Shown: piece after piece, positions 25,201-37,893 of the stretch
Position numbering within the stretch: position 1 is the first letter of the stretch
How the letters are laid out: every line of letters begins with the position of its first letter
Assembly (NCBI GenBank): GCA_013400975.1
Contig: WBMZ01009030.1
Coordinates: 186,001 to 250,000 of the forward strand
From: Atrichornis clamosus
Lineage: Eukaryota; Chordata; Aves; Passeriformes; Menuridae
Reading direction: 5' to 3'
DNA: 64,000 nucleotides
Made by a program: the position numbers and the translations under genes
The notes under the pieces: model-generated
The model's database searches: none
Told to the model about the DNA's origin: nothing
The model's input: the letters and a program-made list of their open reading frames with translations, nothing else

Positions 25201-25539
25201 ACTTGGTTCTTCCTCTTTCTTTCCAGCACTCACTGTTTTCACTGCCATCCTCCTGGGTTTATTCTTTCAGCTTAATCTTTCTGTGTCGTTATTAAGGAGA
25301 AGAGTCTGCTTTCAGATGTGGCAGTGTCTGTGCTTAGAATCTGAAGGAAAACACAAAGGAATATTATAGGTAGTATAACCACTGCTTACTTACAGTATCT
25401 TAAGTTCCATATATTATGGAATTATTCATTTCTTCACACAATCAAGGTTGTCATAGGTGCTTTTTCTCACACATACTGTGGTTGGAGAGATTCAGTTGCG
25501 TGTTTTCATTATTTAGTATCAATTGGAAATTAGTTTTGG
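22219..25539. other. AT-rich non-coding stretch
   Basis: No ORF of note and no transposable element recognised. An A run with flanking purines lies near 22735-22772. A small AT palindrome (AGCTTTTAAAAAGCT) lies near 24037. The inverted repeat at 24393-24412 is listed separately. Confidence 0.6.
24393..24412. repeat. 20-bp inverted repeat
   Basis: CTGATCAT, a GATA spacer, then ATGATCAG form perfect 8-bp arms around a 4-base loop. It stands in AT-rich non-coding sequence and could be a chance palindrome. Confidence 0.7.
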
Positions 25540-26170
25540 TTTTGCACCACTTGCAGACCAGGTGGGGACTTGGTTTCGTCCCGTTGATGTTTCTGCTCAG
25601 GAGTTGAGGGAAGGGGCCCCACTCATCTGTCACCATGTGTGGTGCTCTGCCTCAGCCAGTGGAGCTCCTCGGGGCGGCAGCCGTCCCTTGTGCTGCCCTC
25701 CGCCTCCACTAGACTTCCCTCTATCCAAAGGAGAGCAGCAGTCTCCTGCCAGTGGCCAGTCCTGATCCCACAGGCTGGACCAGCCGGATCCCAAAGGAGA
25801 GCCGCAGTCTCTTCCACGTGGTTACACTTTGTGATCCTCTCCCTCTTTCACGGTCATGCCAGTTTACCATAGGCACCTTGTTTCCAAGAGCAGCAGATTT
25901 TTGCCAGAGGCCTTCTTTTGAGGATCCGAGCTGATGCGACTTACCGTGATGAGAAGCACGGGAGGCTGGGTGTTTTGTGACGTGCCCGAGCTGTGTTCTC
26001 GTGGTCTGTCAGGGAGCAGTGGGGTGCCGCACGAGGTGCAGGAGCTGGGTGTGTCAGTGCATTTGGGCCCCCAGCAGAGCGCTCTCGCTGCAGGGCTGAT
26101 GGGCCCTGGCACTTCAGCTCCACACTCTCAAGGTTCACGAGGAGGGCCTTGAGTGACACTGGCTGTCCCT
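25540..26170. other. GC-rich patch with short ORFs on both strands
   Basis: This segment is clearly more GC- and CpG-rich than its flanks, and frames of 60-82 codons overlap on both strands. A minus-strand donor ATCACG|GTAAGTC sits at 25945/25944, with open frames upstream of it to about 26180, but no clearly superior acceptor bounds an exon. An internal 66-bp-period duplication lies at 25725-25813. It could be an uncharacterised exon, a weak CpG island or a decayed GC-rich retroposon. Confidence 0.35.
25725..25813. repeat. Direct repeat, 23-bp units at 66-bp period
   Basis: A 23-bp unit starting CCAAAGGAGAGC occurs at 25725-25747 and at 25791-25813 with two mismatches. Because 66 is a multiple of three, both copies read the same way in each frame. 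On the minus strand they give ETAALLW twice, 22 residues apart. This is probably a remnant tandem duplication rather than a designed protein repeat. Confidence 0.7.
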
Positions 26171-26213
26171 CAGTGCTGATGAGCACTGTTCTGCAGTGCT
26201 CATTAGCTCACTG
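26171..26213. other. Strong hairpin-forming sequence
   Basis: CAGTGCTGATGAGCACTG (26171-26188), a 5-base loop TTCTG, and CAGTGCTCATTAGCTCACTG (26194-26213) form a stem. It has about 12 contiguous pairs next to the loop (one G-U), then a two-base bulge and five further pairs. The stem is shorter than a normal microRNA precursor and outer flanks do not clearly extend it. Transcription and function are unknown. Confidence 0.6.
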
Positions 26214-28849
26214 TTGACTGGGAGTTCACCTCTCTGTAATTGCTTTTTGGCAGGGTTAGTCATGTGGAAAGCCCAGAGTGCATCCTGGCCTGATTGCTTG
26301 CTGAAATTAGGCCCATCCTCAGACACCAGGAGCAGAAGTCATCAGAAAACCTTCTTGTCAACCTTGGAGTTGTCTGTGGTTAGCCTCAGGCACAGGATTT
26401 ATTACAGCATCTCTCTGCCTCCTCAGAAAGCAGAATAGATAGAAATTTTCTCCGTCTACATTCTTAATATTCCCAAGAAAAACAAAATTTTGGCACAGAC
26501 GAGATTTCTGAAATCCTTATAATATCTTCTGGGATGTTACCACCAGAATAATTTTCCTTACTCCCTGAGGATCTCTATAGCTATCCCTGCATTGCCTGTG
26601 TCTCTATCAGTCTGTTCACTGTTGGCTGAACTGGGCCCTGCTGATACACCATGAACTTCCATCTCTGTTTTCCTCAATATCAAAGGCAGTCTGCCTTTTC
26701 CACTGAGACTTTTCCCTTGTTGATATCCTGTCTAAGCTAGGTTGTAGTTCTCTGGGTTTACATCACTTCTCTGGCTTTTGGTCTGCCATCCAGCTTTGTC
26801 ATATTTATTCACTATTCCACAAGATTCTTCCTCTTTTCTGAAAGTATAAGGATGTATTCTTCTATTAGTACAGCATCTGAGCTCATCCTTCCCACTGCTC
26901 TCCCCTTTGAATCTAAATGTTTTCCTCGGTTTGGAGACTCCCAGGAATTTCCTGGTGCTGTAGGAGTCTTCTGTCCTACAGACAGCTCCTTTGTGGCAGC
27001 TGCTCCATCTGTATGTGTCGGGCTGAAAATGTCCTCTTTCCTGGGACTTTCTGCTTTGCACTAAACAGCAGAAAAGTCTCCTGCTGCCTGTGTTTCCAGC
27101 TGCCCTCTCGCTTCCTGGTACCCAGGACAAATGAAACAACCCATTTTTAAAGCTCATGTAATCTGCATTTCAGGAGATCATATTTACCATTCTCATTGTA
27201 TTTTTTCTACTTCAGGCTATTCCAGAACATGAGTTCTGGCTGGACTTCTCAGCAGCTCAAGCAGATCAAGTAGAGTTGCCAGGATGAAGCCTGGATATTG
27301 CAGGTGCCATGTTTGTGTAGGTTGAACCACGCTTTGTGAAGGCTCTAACCCTGCAGTGCAGCCCTTCCAGAAAGTTTAACAGGACATCTCTTGTGTTTTT
27401 GTGGCTATGGTAGAGAATTTAAGGGTATTTCTAGGCCTTTTCATTTGGCCTAGAACCTCATACTGTGTGTGTGGAGCATATAGGATCCTGCACATTGTAC
27501 CATTCATGTGTCACATGGATTTCCAGTGCTGTAACTGAATTGGTCTAAGTCAAATCTTTGAGCAACCATTGCACCTCTGAAAATTTTACCAGCTGTTTAG
27601 CTCTAGCTGGAGGTGAAGCACATCTTTTTTCAGTAATTTTCCCTTAGGGCCCTGAATGCTAGTCACTAATAAGTGAGAGAACTGAAACAGATGCCAGAAA
27701 ATTAAAATCAATTGATTTTATGCATAACATTAACAAGGCATTTTATCTTGGTGACAAATGGTGCTTTCTTAAGTAAGCATTCATTTGACCTGGTGGCTTT
27801 GATATCAGTTGCTATTATTAACCATGTAGCAGTTATTAACAAGCCTGCAGCTTTCAGAGATTTAACAGAAGAGTAAGTAAAATTAGATGTGAAAACAAAC
27901 TGACCTGTAAGTGATATTTTTGTAGGGAAAAGGGGGGAAAAAAGCGTAGCATGTGTGTGTGGGTGTACACAGATAGAAAATGTATATAGGATAGTGTAGT
28001 TCAGCTAATGTCCTGTAATACAGGACATTAATAACCGTAGGCATTTAATGAATACAGTCTTATTAATAGAAAATGGATATTAATGATGAAGAGTTTCCAA
28101 AATTAGAATTGGTCTCAGATGAGGTATTTAGAATAAGTTATGGAAGTCATGTTGTGTGGCCATAGGAACAAATCAAACCGTGAATGGCCTACCAGCAAAA
28201 ATGCATAATTATGCTGTGTGCCAAAAGGAACTGTACCAAAACGGTTCTCATGTTTCTAGAAAATTGAAGGAAACTTCCTAAAAGGAAATAATTTGCAATA
28301 TAGAGCTGATGAAATAATGTTTCTACTGTGTTTGAAGGCTGAAAGGATACTTACCAATTTTCCTGGATTACAGAATAGGAATTAAAATTCTTTCAATGCC
28401 TACCCTTGTTTCACCAGCCGCATTCCTAAGCCTGTAAGATATTGTGGAACTTTTTCTTCTGAAAAGTGTTGGAGAACTCCTTTGGCAGGTCTGTCTATCA
28501 GAGGCACAGCTGTGTCAGAAGCCCAGGTCAGAATTGATTTACATACAAGGAAGTTCTTTCTTCTTGCATAATCTTTAATTTAGCCCATAACTACAGTAAG
28601 CGTCAACAACTGGATCAACACCAATTCACGCCTGGTGAATATGCAGCTCAACAGGTTTCTTCTTTTCATTCTGTAGCTTATTACTGTGATTGTACTGCTC
28701 GAGCAAGGAAAGTTTTAGTTACTGGTGCTGTGATCAAGTGTGATGGTGCCAGGAAAAGCTAGAGCTTTATTCCTGTTCTTTGTGGCAATCCATATGCAAG
28801 TAACTCATCTATGAGATGAGGAATCTGGCTTAGAGCTCATTGCAAGTAA
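26214..28849. other. Non-coding stretch
   Basis: A 141-codon minus-strand frame (26732-27157) shows no domain or splice support. A perfect inverted repeat lies at 28006-28030. Otherwise nothing recognisable. Confidence 0.55.
28006..28030. repeat. 25-bp perfect inverted repeat
   Basis: TAATGTCCTGT, the spacer AAT, then ACAGGACATTA give perfect 11-bp arms. The surroundings are AT-rich with no ORF, so it is not obviously a terminator or transposon end. A cruciform or a binding site for a dimeric factor is possible. Confidence 0.8.
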
Positions 28850-28885
28850 ACAGAATCATAGATTTTTGGTTTGGTTGGTTGACTA
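28850..28885 (-). mobile_element. Possible eroded CR1 3' terminus
   Basis: ACAGAATCATAGATTTTTGG followed by TTTGGTTGG resembles the reversed CR1 end (ACAGAATCATAGAATGGTTTGGGTTGG). The diagnostic GGAAGGGACC block does not follow. Instead a T/G-rich run continues to about 28930. This could be a decayed fragment or coincidental low-complexity sequence. Confidence 0.25.
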
Positions 28886-31800
28886 GTTGTTGGTTGTGTT
28901 GCTGGTTTTTTAGTTGTTTTTTTTGTTTGGGAATAGCATTGGGTGGTTGAGATTTAACTCTTGATTCACAGCCTAATCCTTTTTAATATATTAACAGTTA
29001 ATCTATGGTGAATATGAAATTAAACACAGCTGTTCAAACTTTTATTTCACCATATTGCATAAAGAGAAATGTGGTTGACCTGACACGTATTAATGTTGAC
29101 AGTGTGATCTATTCAAACTAAGTGCCAGACTCCCTTTGGTATAAACAGGGGAGGATTTTTCTGTTTGAAGATTCAGTGTTCTTACAACCAGATGTGATCT
29201 AGCTCCATCAAAAGTCTGTGTTTTTCTAATTCTGTTTAATCCAATTGGCATTCTGTAGCCAGTATTACACAAAAATGGCCATTCTAGTGCTCCTTGAGAG
29301 CACAACACGAGTAGTCATTGACTTCAGTGGCCCAGGATTTCTCCTCTGAGGTTTCTCACCAGACAGTAGCTCTCTGAAAATACTCTCTGTTTTTATATGA
29401 AATATTAAACATCAGAGAGCCAGGATTGCTGACAGCACTGTAATATTGAAGACATCTGCCTGATTCATAAATATATTATCTTGGGCTTCTCAAAAGCAAC
29501 GGAATGTCAGATCATACAAGAATCAATTTAGGTGGGGGAAGTTCAGCCCAGTTTTAATTCCAGGGCATCGTTATTTACATCGCTCAGCGACAAAAACATG
29601 TTCTCTTATCAATTCTTTGCTTTGAAGAAGCTTCATATGTTGGTTCTTCTTTGCAGAGTACATCTCCAGAGACACCCAAACTGAACCCTGCAGAATTTGC
29701 TCAAATGATTCGTTAGTCTCTGCCTCACAGTTCTCCAGGTTTCTGTAGTGTTCCTGTATGTACATTAGTTATTGGGGAAGTTTGCCAGCTTCAGACAGTT
29801 GAAAAATATCTGTATCTCTTTTCATACCTTAATCTGACAGGTGTTCCTGCCTTGCTTCATTTGAAAGGAGCAGCAGAAGCACAAGACAAATTAGTGTCTA
29901 TTTAACTCATTACTGAGTGTGCTGGGCTTCCTTGCAGAAACAGCTGGGCAGTAAATCCTTTCTGGGCCTCATCTTCTGTAAGAGATGCTATTTTCCCCTT
30001 CAGTGACCATCATCATCTCATTGTGTTGCATCTCATCATGCAACTGTCTCAAAGTAACAAAAATTTTTTCTGTAGTCCTGCTGACTGAGGGTAATTTTGA
30101 GTACTTGTGAGATGCTTTGTAGTAAGGCTGTGTACTTGGAAAGTGACTGATTCCAGACAAACTTAGGTATGTTTTCATTTTAAAGGCCATAGTAAACAAC
30201 TGTGGAGCTCGTAGGATAGATGACCAAAGATAGTAAGAGTGCAGAGTGTAAATACTTTAAAAAACAAAATAAAGGATATGAAAAATAGCTGGGTAATCAC
30301 AGGTCAGAATATTTCAAAAAGAGACTTTTTGACAGTATTGACATTTGAATTGGTAGGGTTTTATCCTCTTTTTCTGTGAACAGTGTGGAAATGGAAGAAG
30401 GTGAAGAGGCACGGAGAATTCCTATATTCTAAAGCAAAGACTTGAGGTCTTAATAGTGCATTTATGCCAAGCTAACACTTCCACCATGAAGAATAAAAAC
30501 ACGGAAACTACCTTTTAAAAGAGAAATGGAGGCCTTCAATCCGTGGTTTTGTTACCATTTCAGAGAAAGCTCTCTGAAACCTCTCTCTAGTCAGGGTGGA
30601 AGGATTTTAAAATTACCATAAAGTGGATCTGTCATTCCTCAATTTGCTTTAGGAGTCAGTTTGAGAAAGAGAAGTACTCCGGGAGATTTGTTACCTTAAA
30701 TTTTAACAGATAACCTGAGAAAATCCATCCAATTACTGGAGTTGGGAGAAAGCTTGTACGGCTGATTTGTAGCCTGTTAAATACCCCCAGGTGAAACAGT
30801 GCTCTGGTTTAGAAGGAAGGCTGGTTGACAATTCCATTTTAGTAATCCTTCACTAGGTGTGTAGCCATATTTCTTGCAAGGGCTTACTTCCTGCAGCTGG
30901 AAGCAGCTTATCTTCCCCAGCAGTTTGTTGTTTAATGAGATATAAATACCCCTCTGAAATGCTTTCATTGTGATAAAATTCTTTTAAATTGCCTGATTTT
31001 TCATGATGTTTTACATTCGGTTTGTGTGTCCTATAGAGCGCTGGGGATGAATCAATGTCATGTGATAAGAAAGACTGATGTTATCACTACTCCTGCCTAG
31101 ACTCCTGCAGAATGTGCACGGCGAGAGTTTCAGGAAGATAAAAAGCACAGTTTCATGGCTAAGGCAGTAGAAAGCTGCCCCAGAGAAATGCAGTCCTGCT
31201 ATATCTCATATCAGCCTATGCCACAGCATTCCTGTGAAGTCTGAAAAAGTAGTCTGAGCTGGAATTTTCAGATTTTCTTGACTGCATGTTCTGACTTCTC
31301 AGGTGATCACATTTATATTCAGGGGTACTTTTGGGGAGCACCAGGCAGAGGATGGATCAGATGGACGGTACACCCCAGATTCTGGAGCCAGCACTGCCAA
31401 GTGCTTGCACTGAAGACCTGGGTGGTGACACAACGTCCCCTTGGAAGCGTGCAGGAGGGGCAGGACCGGTGTGCTGCCACTCGGGGGGATCACACCGTGG
31501 TGGAGAAATGGGGCAGCACAAGCCTCCTAAAGTTTCACAAAAGGAAATTACTTACAAACAAATGAAGACTTGTGAAGCTGACAATACATCAATAAAATAT
31601 TGGAAAACAGTAGTGGGCAAGCTGCTACCAGTTTTTTTGGAAGGGAAATTTACTGCAACGCTGATGATTCCTTTAGACCTGTCTAAAAGTTGTGCTGTGG
31701 TATGTATCCTTGCTTTTGATTTCCCAGGTTTCAGATCACAACTTAGCATCCAATACCCATAGGCTCTTTGTCCTTTCTTTTCAGGTATAGGTATGAATAA

Positions 31801-33039
31801 TGGCCTTCATTTGATTTCTTTTTACATTTCATTAGTTCTTATCTTGTCAAGATGGACTGGAAAGTTTCCCTTTTCAGATTTCCAATACCCATGGCAATAA
31901 TCACATGTGAAATACCTGAGAAGGGGTTGTAGTGATAATAACAGGTTGTTGGTATAGTTGCCCTCTCCCATAAGACACTTGAAATCTGTAATAGGGACAT
32001 TAAGGAGAGGCAAACTGTAGAGGGGTTGCAAGGACTTCTTTCACTGGGTAGTTTTAAAGAACTTCTTGGATATGAACTCTTTGTAGATTGTTGTCATCTA
32101 GAAATAAAATATTAGTGAGTCAGAAAGGAAAAAATCTTCCACATAATCTAAATTCTTTACAATATTTTTCAGATCTGTTCCTGGGCAAATAGTCCCACTA
32201 TACTGGAGAGAAGCTAACACAAAATGGCCTATTAGTGTCTTTATTTATAGTTCAAGACTCAACAACTCAGTGATTTATATTTTCAATTTAATCACACCAA
32301 CTGATGTAAGAAATAACTGGAAATGCAGGTTTGACCTTGCTCAAGCAGACTATGTAAAATTCAATGTAGCAAAGCTTGCTTATTGAAAATTGTGCAGTAA
32401 TAGAATGTTTTTTGCATTGTCCAGCTCGCCGACTATGTCAATACAAGATAATGGTTTGGGCAAATTACGCGACTAAAGAATTAGAAATGTAACTGGAAAA
32501 AGGAAACATGATATTGGGTTTGTGGCAAGAACTCATTTTATATGATAAAACTAATTTGTAGTTTGATCTTTAAAGCAGAACACAAAAGGAGTACTGAAGC
32601 ATTTGAAATGCAAGGTCTATTATAGAATAAGGGAAGTGTGAAGATAAAAAACTAGTCTGATGGCAGCCTAGACAAGGGCAAAGGAACTCTTACTGGGCAT
32701 AGCTAAATATTTTATTCTTAGGAAAATAATTTGGTTATTTGAAACAAGAAGCTGATGGAAATCATGGGAGGGAGAAAAAGAAATAGTTTAAGAATACAAA
32801 GTTCAGGTTTAAGAATGTAGTGTAATTTGTTGTAATTTTTATCTTCAGTTAAATCTTCCTAAATACGTTCAGGCAAGAGAGGAAAGTTACTGAACTAGTG
32901 GAAGGACAGAAATCCATTCAGCTTAGACAATACAGCTCCTTATTAAAGAGTTTTCCAGACTCTGTGTACTTGTGCTGGAAAGAAGAGCAAAGGAGTGTGA
33001 GGGACTTCACACAGCCACACAGGCCAGGAAGGGAGGCCC
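28886..33039. other. Non-coding stretch
   Basis: I see no gene. A plus-strand frame of 143 codons (31331-31762) begins in a slightly GC-rich section at 31330-31530 and continues into AT-rich sequence without a recognisable motif. The section at 31490-31550 faintly recalls LINE-type coding sequence, but not enough to call. Confidence 0.5.
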
Positions 33040-33300
33040 AGAGACGCTCCTTGGAGCAAACTCCTGTCTCAGGGGGAGCGCGCGCACGGCCTTGTGCAGG
33101 GCAGTGAGGCATTGTCCTGCCCACGCCCTTGGCCACGGCAGTGCAAAGCAGCTCTGAGCTGGGAGAGATGCAGGCACCTGCCTTAGGTACAGCCTCCTGA
33201 TAAGGGGCCAGAGCAGGCTCCCAGCCTGGGCAGGTGGGCCTGGTTTGGAAAGCACTGCACGGACGTACCCTGCACTGCAGGGGTGTTGAGCGTTCCGCTG
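33040..33300. other. Isolated GC-rich patch
   Basis: This GC-rich block includes the alternating run GCGCGCGC at about 33079-33086. A 175-codon minus-strand frame (32918-33445, starting at TTG) crosses it, but its length is explained by low stop-codon density. No splice-bounded frame or named repeat was recognised. Confidence 0.35.
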
Positions 33301-36300
33301 GGATTGCCTTCATTCCTTTTCCGTCCACATGTAGCCTCCAGAAGTCTTCAGCACAGTGGCTTGGGGTGGTGCTGTAAGTGCTCCAGGTGATTGTGAAGAC
33401 TGATGCAGGAGGTGGGGAGCAGTTTCTGATACACTGTTCTTTCAATTATGTCCTCTGTCAGTGGAAGTGTAGGTGCTTTCCAGGCCCACCTTGCAGGTTC
33501 AGAATGTCTGTGTGAGGCTTTTATCTCTAACTCTTGATGAAAGAACTTCTGGTGGGACGTGAAGCTTTTTCCATTAAGTAGTAGAGTAAAAACCTGCTCA
33601 GTCCTTGGAACTTAGGAGCTGTAGAGTCATAGCCAAAGAGCTAACTGAAAGGAAATCCTCTGAATAACTGAATGTTTTTTCTGATGTTGGGTACTCTATG
33701 TAGAAAATGACCTTCAGGATCAAGGAAAAGTTGATTGCAATGGTTTGTGGTATTTCTTGCTAACAACACTGATTTTTTTTTTTCCCCGATCTTCTCATTC
33801 ACACTTCTGTGTTGGAAGAAGAAGGGTCTAAGCCTTTCAGTGCAAACATCTTTCATACAAAGTAGATGTGTTTTTTCCAAAGGATAATTCCTCTCCTGGT
33901 ACAGCTTCTCATGAAATTATAAATTCATTAATTTGTTAAAATACCCTAATGGCCTGGCACAAGTGCAAGAGGGTGTGATTATTCCTGAGTTGTTAAGGGA
34001 AGGATCATTTAGATGCAGAAGTTCACATTACTTCATTGAAAGACTGTAAAAGAATTGTTGAAATAGGTTTTTAGTCTATTAGACTCCTGAGTAATCTTTT
34101 GGGGGAACTCATTAACATGCTTGAATGATAAAAGGCATAAGGATAGCTTTCATCAAGTGAAATTATTAGTGGTGCATATCATGCATGAGATGCATTATAA
34201 ACTGTCTTTATGATGTGGGAAACCTTGTAATAGCATCTGATGCACTGCATAAATCATTGCATCCTTGGGACATGATAAATGCAGAGAAATTTAATTCTGG
34301 GACAGTTCTTACACAAAATATAGCACCTAATTGTATCCAAATCTCTCCTCACACTCTTTTGGCCTTGGGCTTACAAAGTACGAATGATGCAGTCCTTCTC
34401 CTTTTCCCACACTGCACAGCTTAAAGGGCAGGCCGTGAGGGGAGAGCATCAAGGCTGGCATGTTTTGGCCTGTGTCCTTTGAGTCAGGTAGAAATAGTTA
34501 ATCACATGTGAGAAGCAAGCTTTAGGCTATGATTAATCCCACATGTTGAGAATTATCTTTCAAGAATTTGTTTGAGAGAGGACATGAGCCTTTTTGAAAG
34601 AAAATGAGACTGAGTGCCAGAGAAGAGTATTTTCAACATCTTGTTTGTTTAGTAGATACCTGGTGAGAGAACTCAGCTGAATATGTTTGGAAGACTTATT
34701 ATTCAGCAAATGAAACTTTCAGGGGACGGTTATCCCAGTTTGAAATCGGATAATGTATCTTGGAAAGATGAAAAACACTTGGGAGGGTTGAAAGAGGCAG
34801 GGAATAGAGGACATTGCAGATTTCTGTTTATCATGTTTTTCTGTATTTGCTGTGTTTCACTTGTGCTTTTATAATGACCTGATAATTTTATCAGCTTTCT
34901 GCTTGTCAGTATTTATTTGGAATTAAATTGCTCAGGAAAAGCCTCTAACAGCACAGTTCTCAGATTTTTTAATGCAGAAAAATATACCTACAAACTGAGG
35001 GTGTGCTCTTACAGGCTTTTTTTACAGTTCTTATCAGTCTAATGAGTAGTCCATGTGCAAGCTCAGCTGTGAAATGTCTGTAGGTGACATGCAGGAAGAG
35101 ATCTACATGAGCTGCAGAAAAATATTTTAGTAGATTTAATGAAATCTCTAAGTTTGATAAAGCAGTGTAATGTGCTGGACTCTTCTGACTGGGCAGAAGT
35201 ACTCCATGTGTTTATTCAAGGACTTGCAATTGCTTAAATCTCTTTCATCTCAAAGATAAAATTGTCAATGTTTTGTTAGGAGCAACCCCTGCAATTGGGT
35301 GTTCAACCCAGAATTCTCATCCGATCTTCTGTGTTCATTGATACAGAGAGGTTGTGTTCCTTTGTGGATTCACATTGCCAAGACTGAGAAAGCAAGAGGA
35401 AACACATACATGGAAGTGCTCCGCTGCTGAAATTAGTAGGAAAGGTATGCTTTCTGTGTGAGAGCCTTAAGGAGAATTTGTGCCGTGAATATAGACTTCC
35501 CTTACGTTGAGAAATTCCTTTTTGGCATTTTTTTCCATCCCAAGAATAATTTTGGTGACTTTCGATAACACTGTTGTGAAGAATGATCAAAGGAAAGCAG
35601 GGAGTTATATATTGGATTATCTGTTTGGAACTGATCTTGCAAACAGGCATAAAGATATTCATCCCTGGTGAAAAGGCCACAGAGCAGGTAGGATAGGCCA
35701 GGCAGAAAGACCCACCAGCAAAGTTTCTGATAGTTTCAGTAGTTCTGGAGCTTTTTCTCATGGGCAAAGCTCACAAGAGTAGCTTATTTGAAAGTATTTG
35801 TTACGCTTATAAATGTACTACTCTGATTTACACGCTTCTGTCCCACTTCTTCCTCAAGAATTGGGATAGTTTTGTTCATTGCTCATTTGGTGAAGGGGAC
35901 AAGGTGTTTCTTAATTGCTTGTGATGCAACCAACAGGTATCTTTTGCTTATTTCACAGGTAAAACTAAAGAAATAAAAGTTTACTATTTTCTCAGTGTGG
36001 CAATTGCTGAAATTGTTCTGAGCACGTATTATAAATGGTGCTGGTTTGTTATTTTAAAACACTCTACAACTATTCTTTTTTTCTTTGTCCACTCTTTCTG
36101 GCCCACCAGGGTGTGTTTGAAAAGGGTGTGTAAATAAGGTACAGTAGTTAATAATGAAACTTATGCAGCTTTTAGTACTGGTAGTATAAAGTTTGCACAG
36201 GGGAAACATGAAGCAGATGTTGCCCTCCTATTTAACAATAGCAATGTCAAAACTACAGTATAGCCTTTGAACCCCTGAAGTCCATCGAACTGTTTATGGT

Positions 36301-37893
36301 TTTACATCCCCAAAATAGAAGAGTCAGACACCAGGGAAATACAAAATGACCTCCCGTCTTCAGTTCCTCACAAAGGTAACTTAGGGTCTCCTTCTTCAAC
36401 TATTTCAAAAATAGGAAGACTCACATTTAATTCATGTCTAAACAAAGCCAAGTAGTTGTGGTTCAGTTTCATTTTGTAGATGGAAGAAGACAGGTAATGA
36501 AATACCATATCTGAGAATATGAGACGATTATGAGTTTATGTACCTTGTCTCGACAACTCTTATTACTGTTACCTTTCTTTAGTCCAAGTGTGCTATATCA
36601 GTTCTTATCTTATTGCTGATTTTTTTCCTTTACCATATTGCTCCCTAGCTTTATATCTGTCAATAGTTTGAAACAGAAGGAAACATGCTAAACTGAGGGA
36701 CTGTGACAGGTCACTTACTGCAGTTCAGAAACAGGAGGATATTGTCCTAACTTCAAGCTCTTTGGTCTCTTTCATTATCTCTCAGAAACATTATAATAGC
36801 CAAGGGGACCGCGTCTGTTGATTACTAATTCATAAAGCTCCATTTATTCCAAGAATGCCAAATAGAACAAGAAAGCTGTAAATGGTCATATATGACTGTT
36901 ACAGAAGGTGAAATGCAAATTCCAATCCATACACAAAATAGAGCAAATTGATATGAACATTAAAAGAAATTATAGCTATATTAAAACAACTGCTGCACTA
37001 TTAAAATTAATTTGCAAAGCTGCTAAGATTGGTCCCTGCTTTATATTGATCACTCGATACGTTCCATTACAATGTACAAAGCTAGGAAGGTTTATACTCA
37101 TCAGTGTAATAAGGTAAAGTCTTAACATCTGAGCGTAGTGAATAAATGCTTTAATTAAAATGAATAAGAAGCAAGTCTTTCTTTGGTATGTTGCGTATTT
37201 TATATTGCCAGAGTTTTAGATATCCTTAAGATACTTAGATATTTGTTCAAAGTGTGGCAGTCCATACTCAAAGAGCATATTTGACTGGGTAAGTGAGAAA
37301 AATAATGCTTTGGTTGTGTAATGTCACTGGTGAGATGCATGTCCTAGTTCTGGCAGAAGTGCTCTGTTTCAGACCCCTGTAGCATTAGATGGGGTTTTTT
37401 AATTTAAAATTTACACTAGCAACCAGAACAGCAAAAAGACTTTGAAACAACCCAAATGCAAATGAAAGCCAAATCTGTTCTTGAAAATAAAGAAATTGTC
37501 TTTTATTAGAGTTGAATTCAATTTAAATGATATAAATTTATATTATTTTGTCTGTCTAGAAAGTGTTACCTCACAAGAGGCTGAGAGCCGGAAGCAAAGC
37601 AAGAGCGAGCAGTGGCGGGAAGCGATGGGCCGGGCACAGAGTGCTGAGCAATGGGGAGGCTCTTAGATGGCACTGTCTTTTCTGAGGGCAAGATTTGTGT
37701 TCTCAGCTGAAAAACTAACATTCAGAAGTAATTCTTAAGAAGTCTGAGTTAAAGAAGGCCACGAAAAAGAAAAAAGAGAACAAAGATGTGTCAGCAGTTG
37801 CTGGCAATAGCTGAGGGGTTTCTGACAGAGAAGCTATAGCCAGGCAATCTGAAGGCCAGCCTCCTACGTGCTGGTAGTGACGGGAAAAGGTTA
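33301..37893. other. AT-rich non-coding stretch
   Basis: No supported gene or element. The 154-codon minus-strand frame at 35303-35767 has no recognisable feature. AT-rich sequence dominates from 35.8 to 37.5 kb. Confidence 0.6.

Noticed and set aside
31331..31560. Possible LINE-derived coding fragment
   Set aside because: Slight resemblance of local phrases to CR1 ORF sequence could not be extended into a consistent alignment by eye.
32918..33445. 175-codon minus-strand open frame
   Set aside because: It starts at TTG and crosses a GC-rich patch where stops are rare. No domain or splice boundary is visible.
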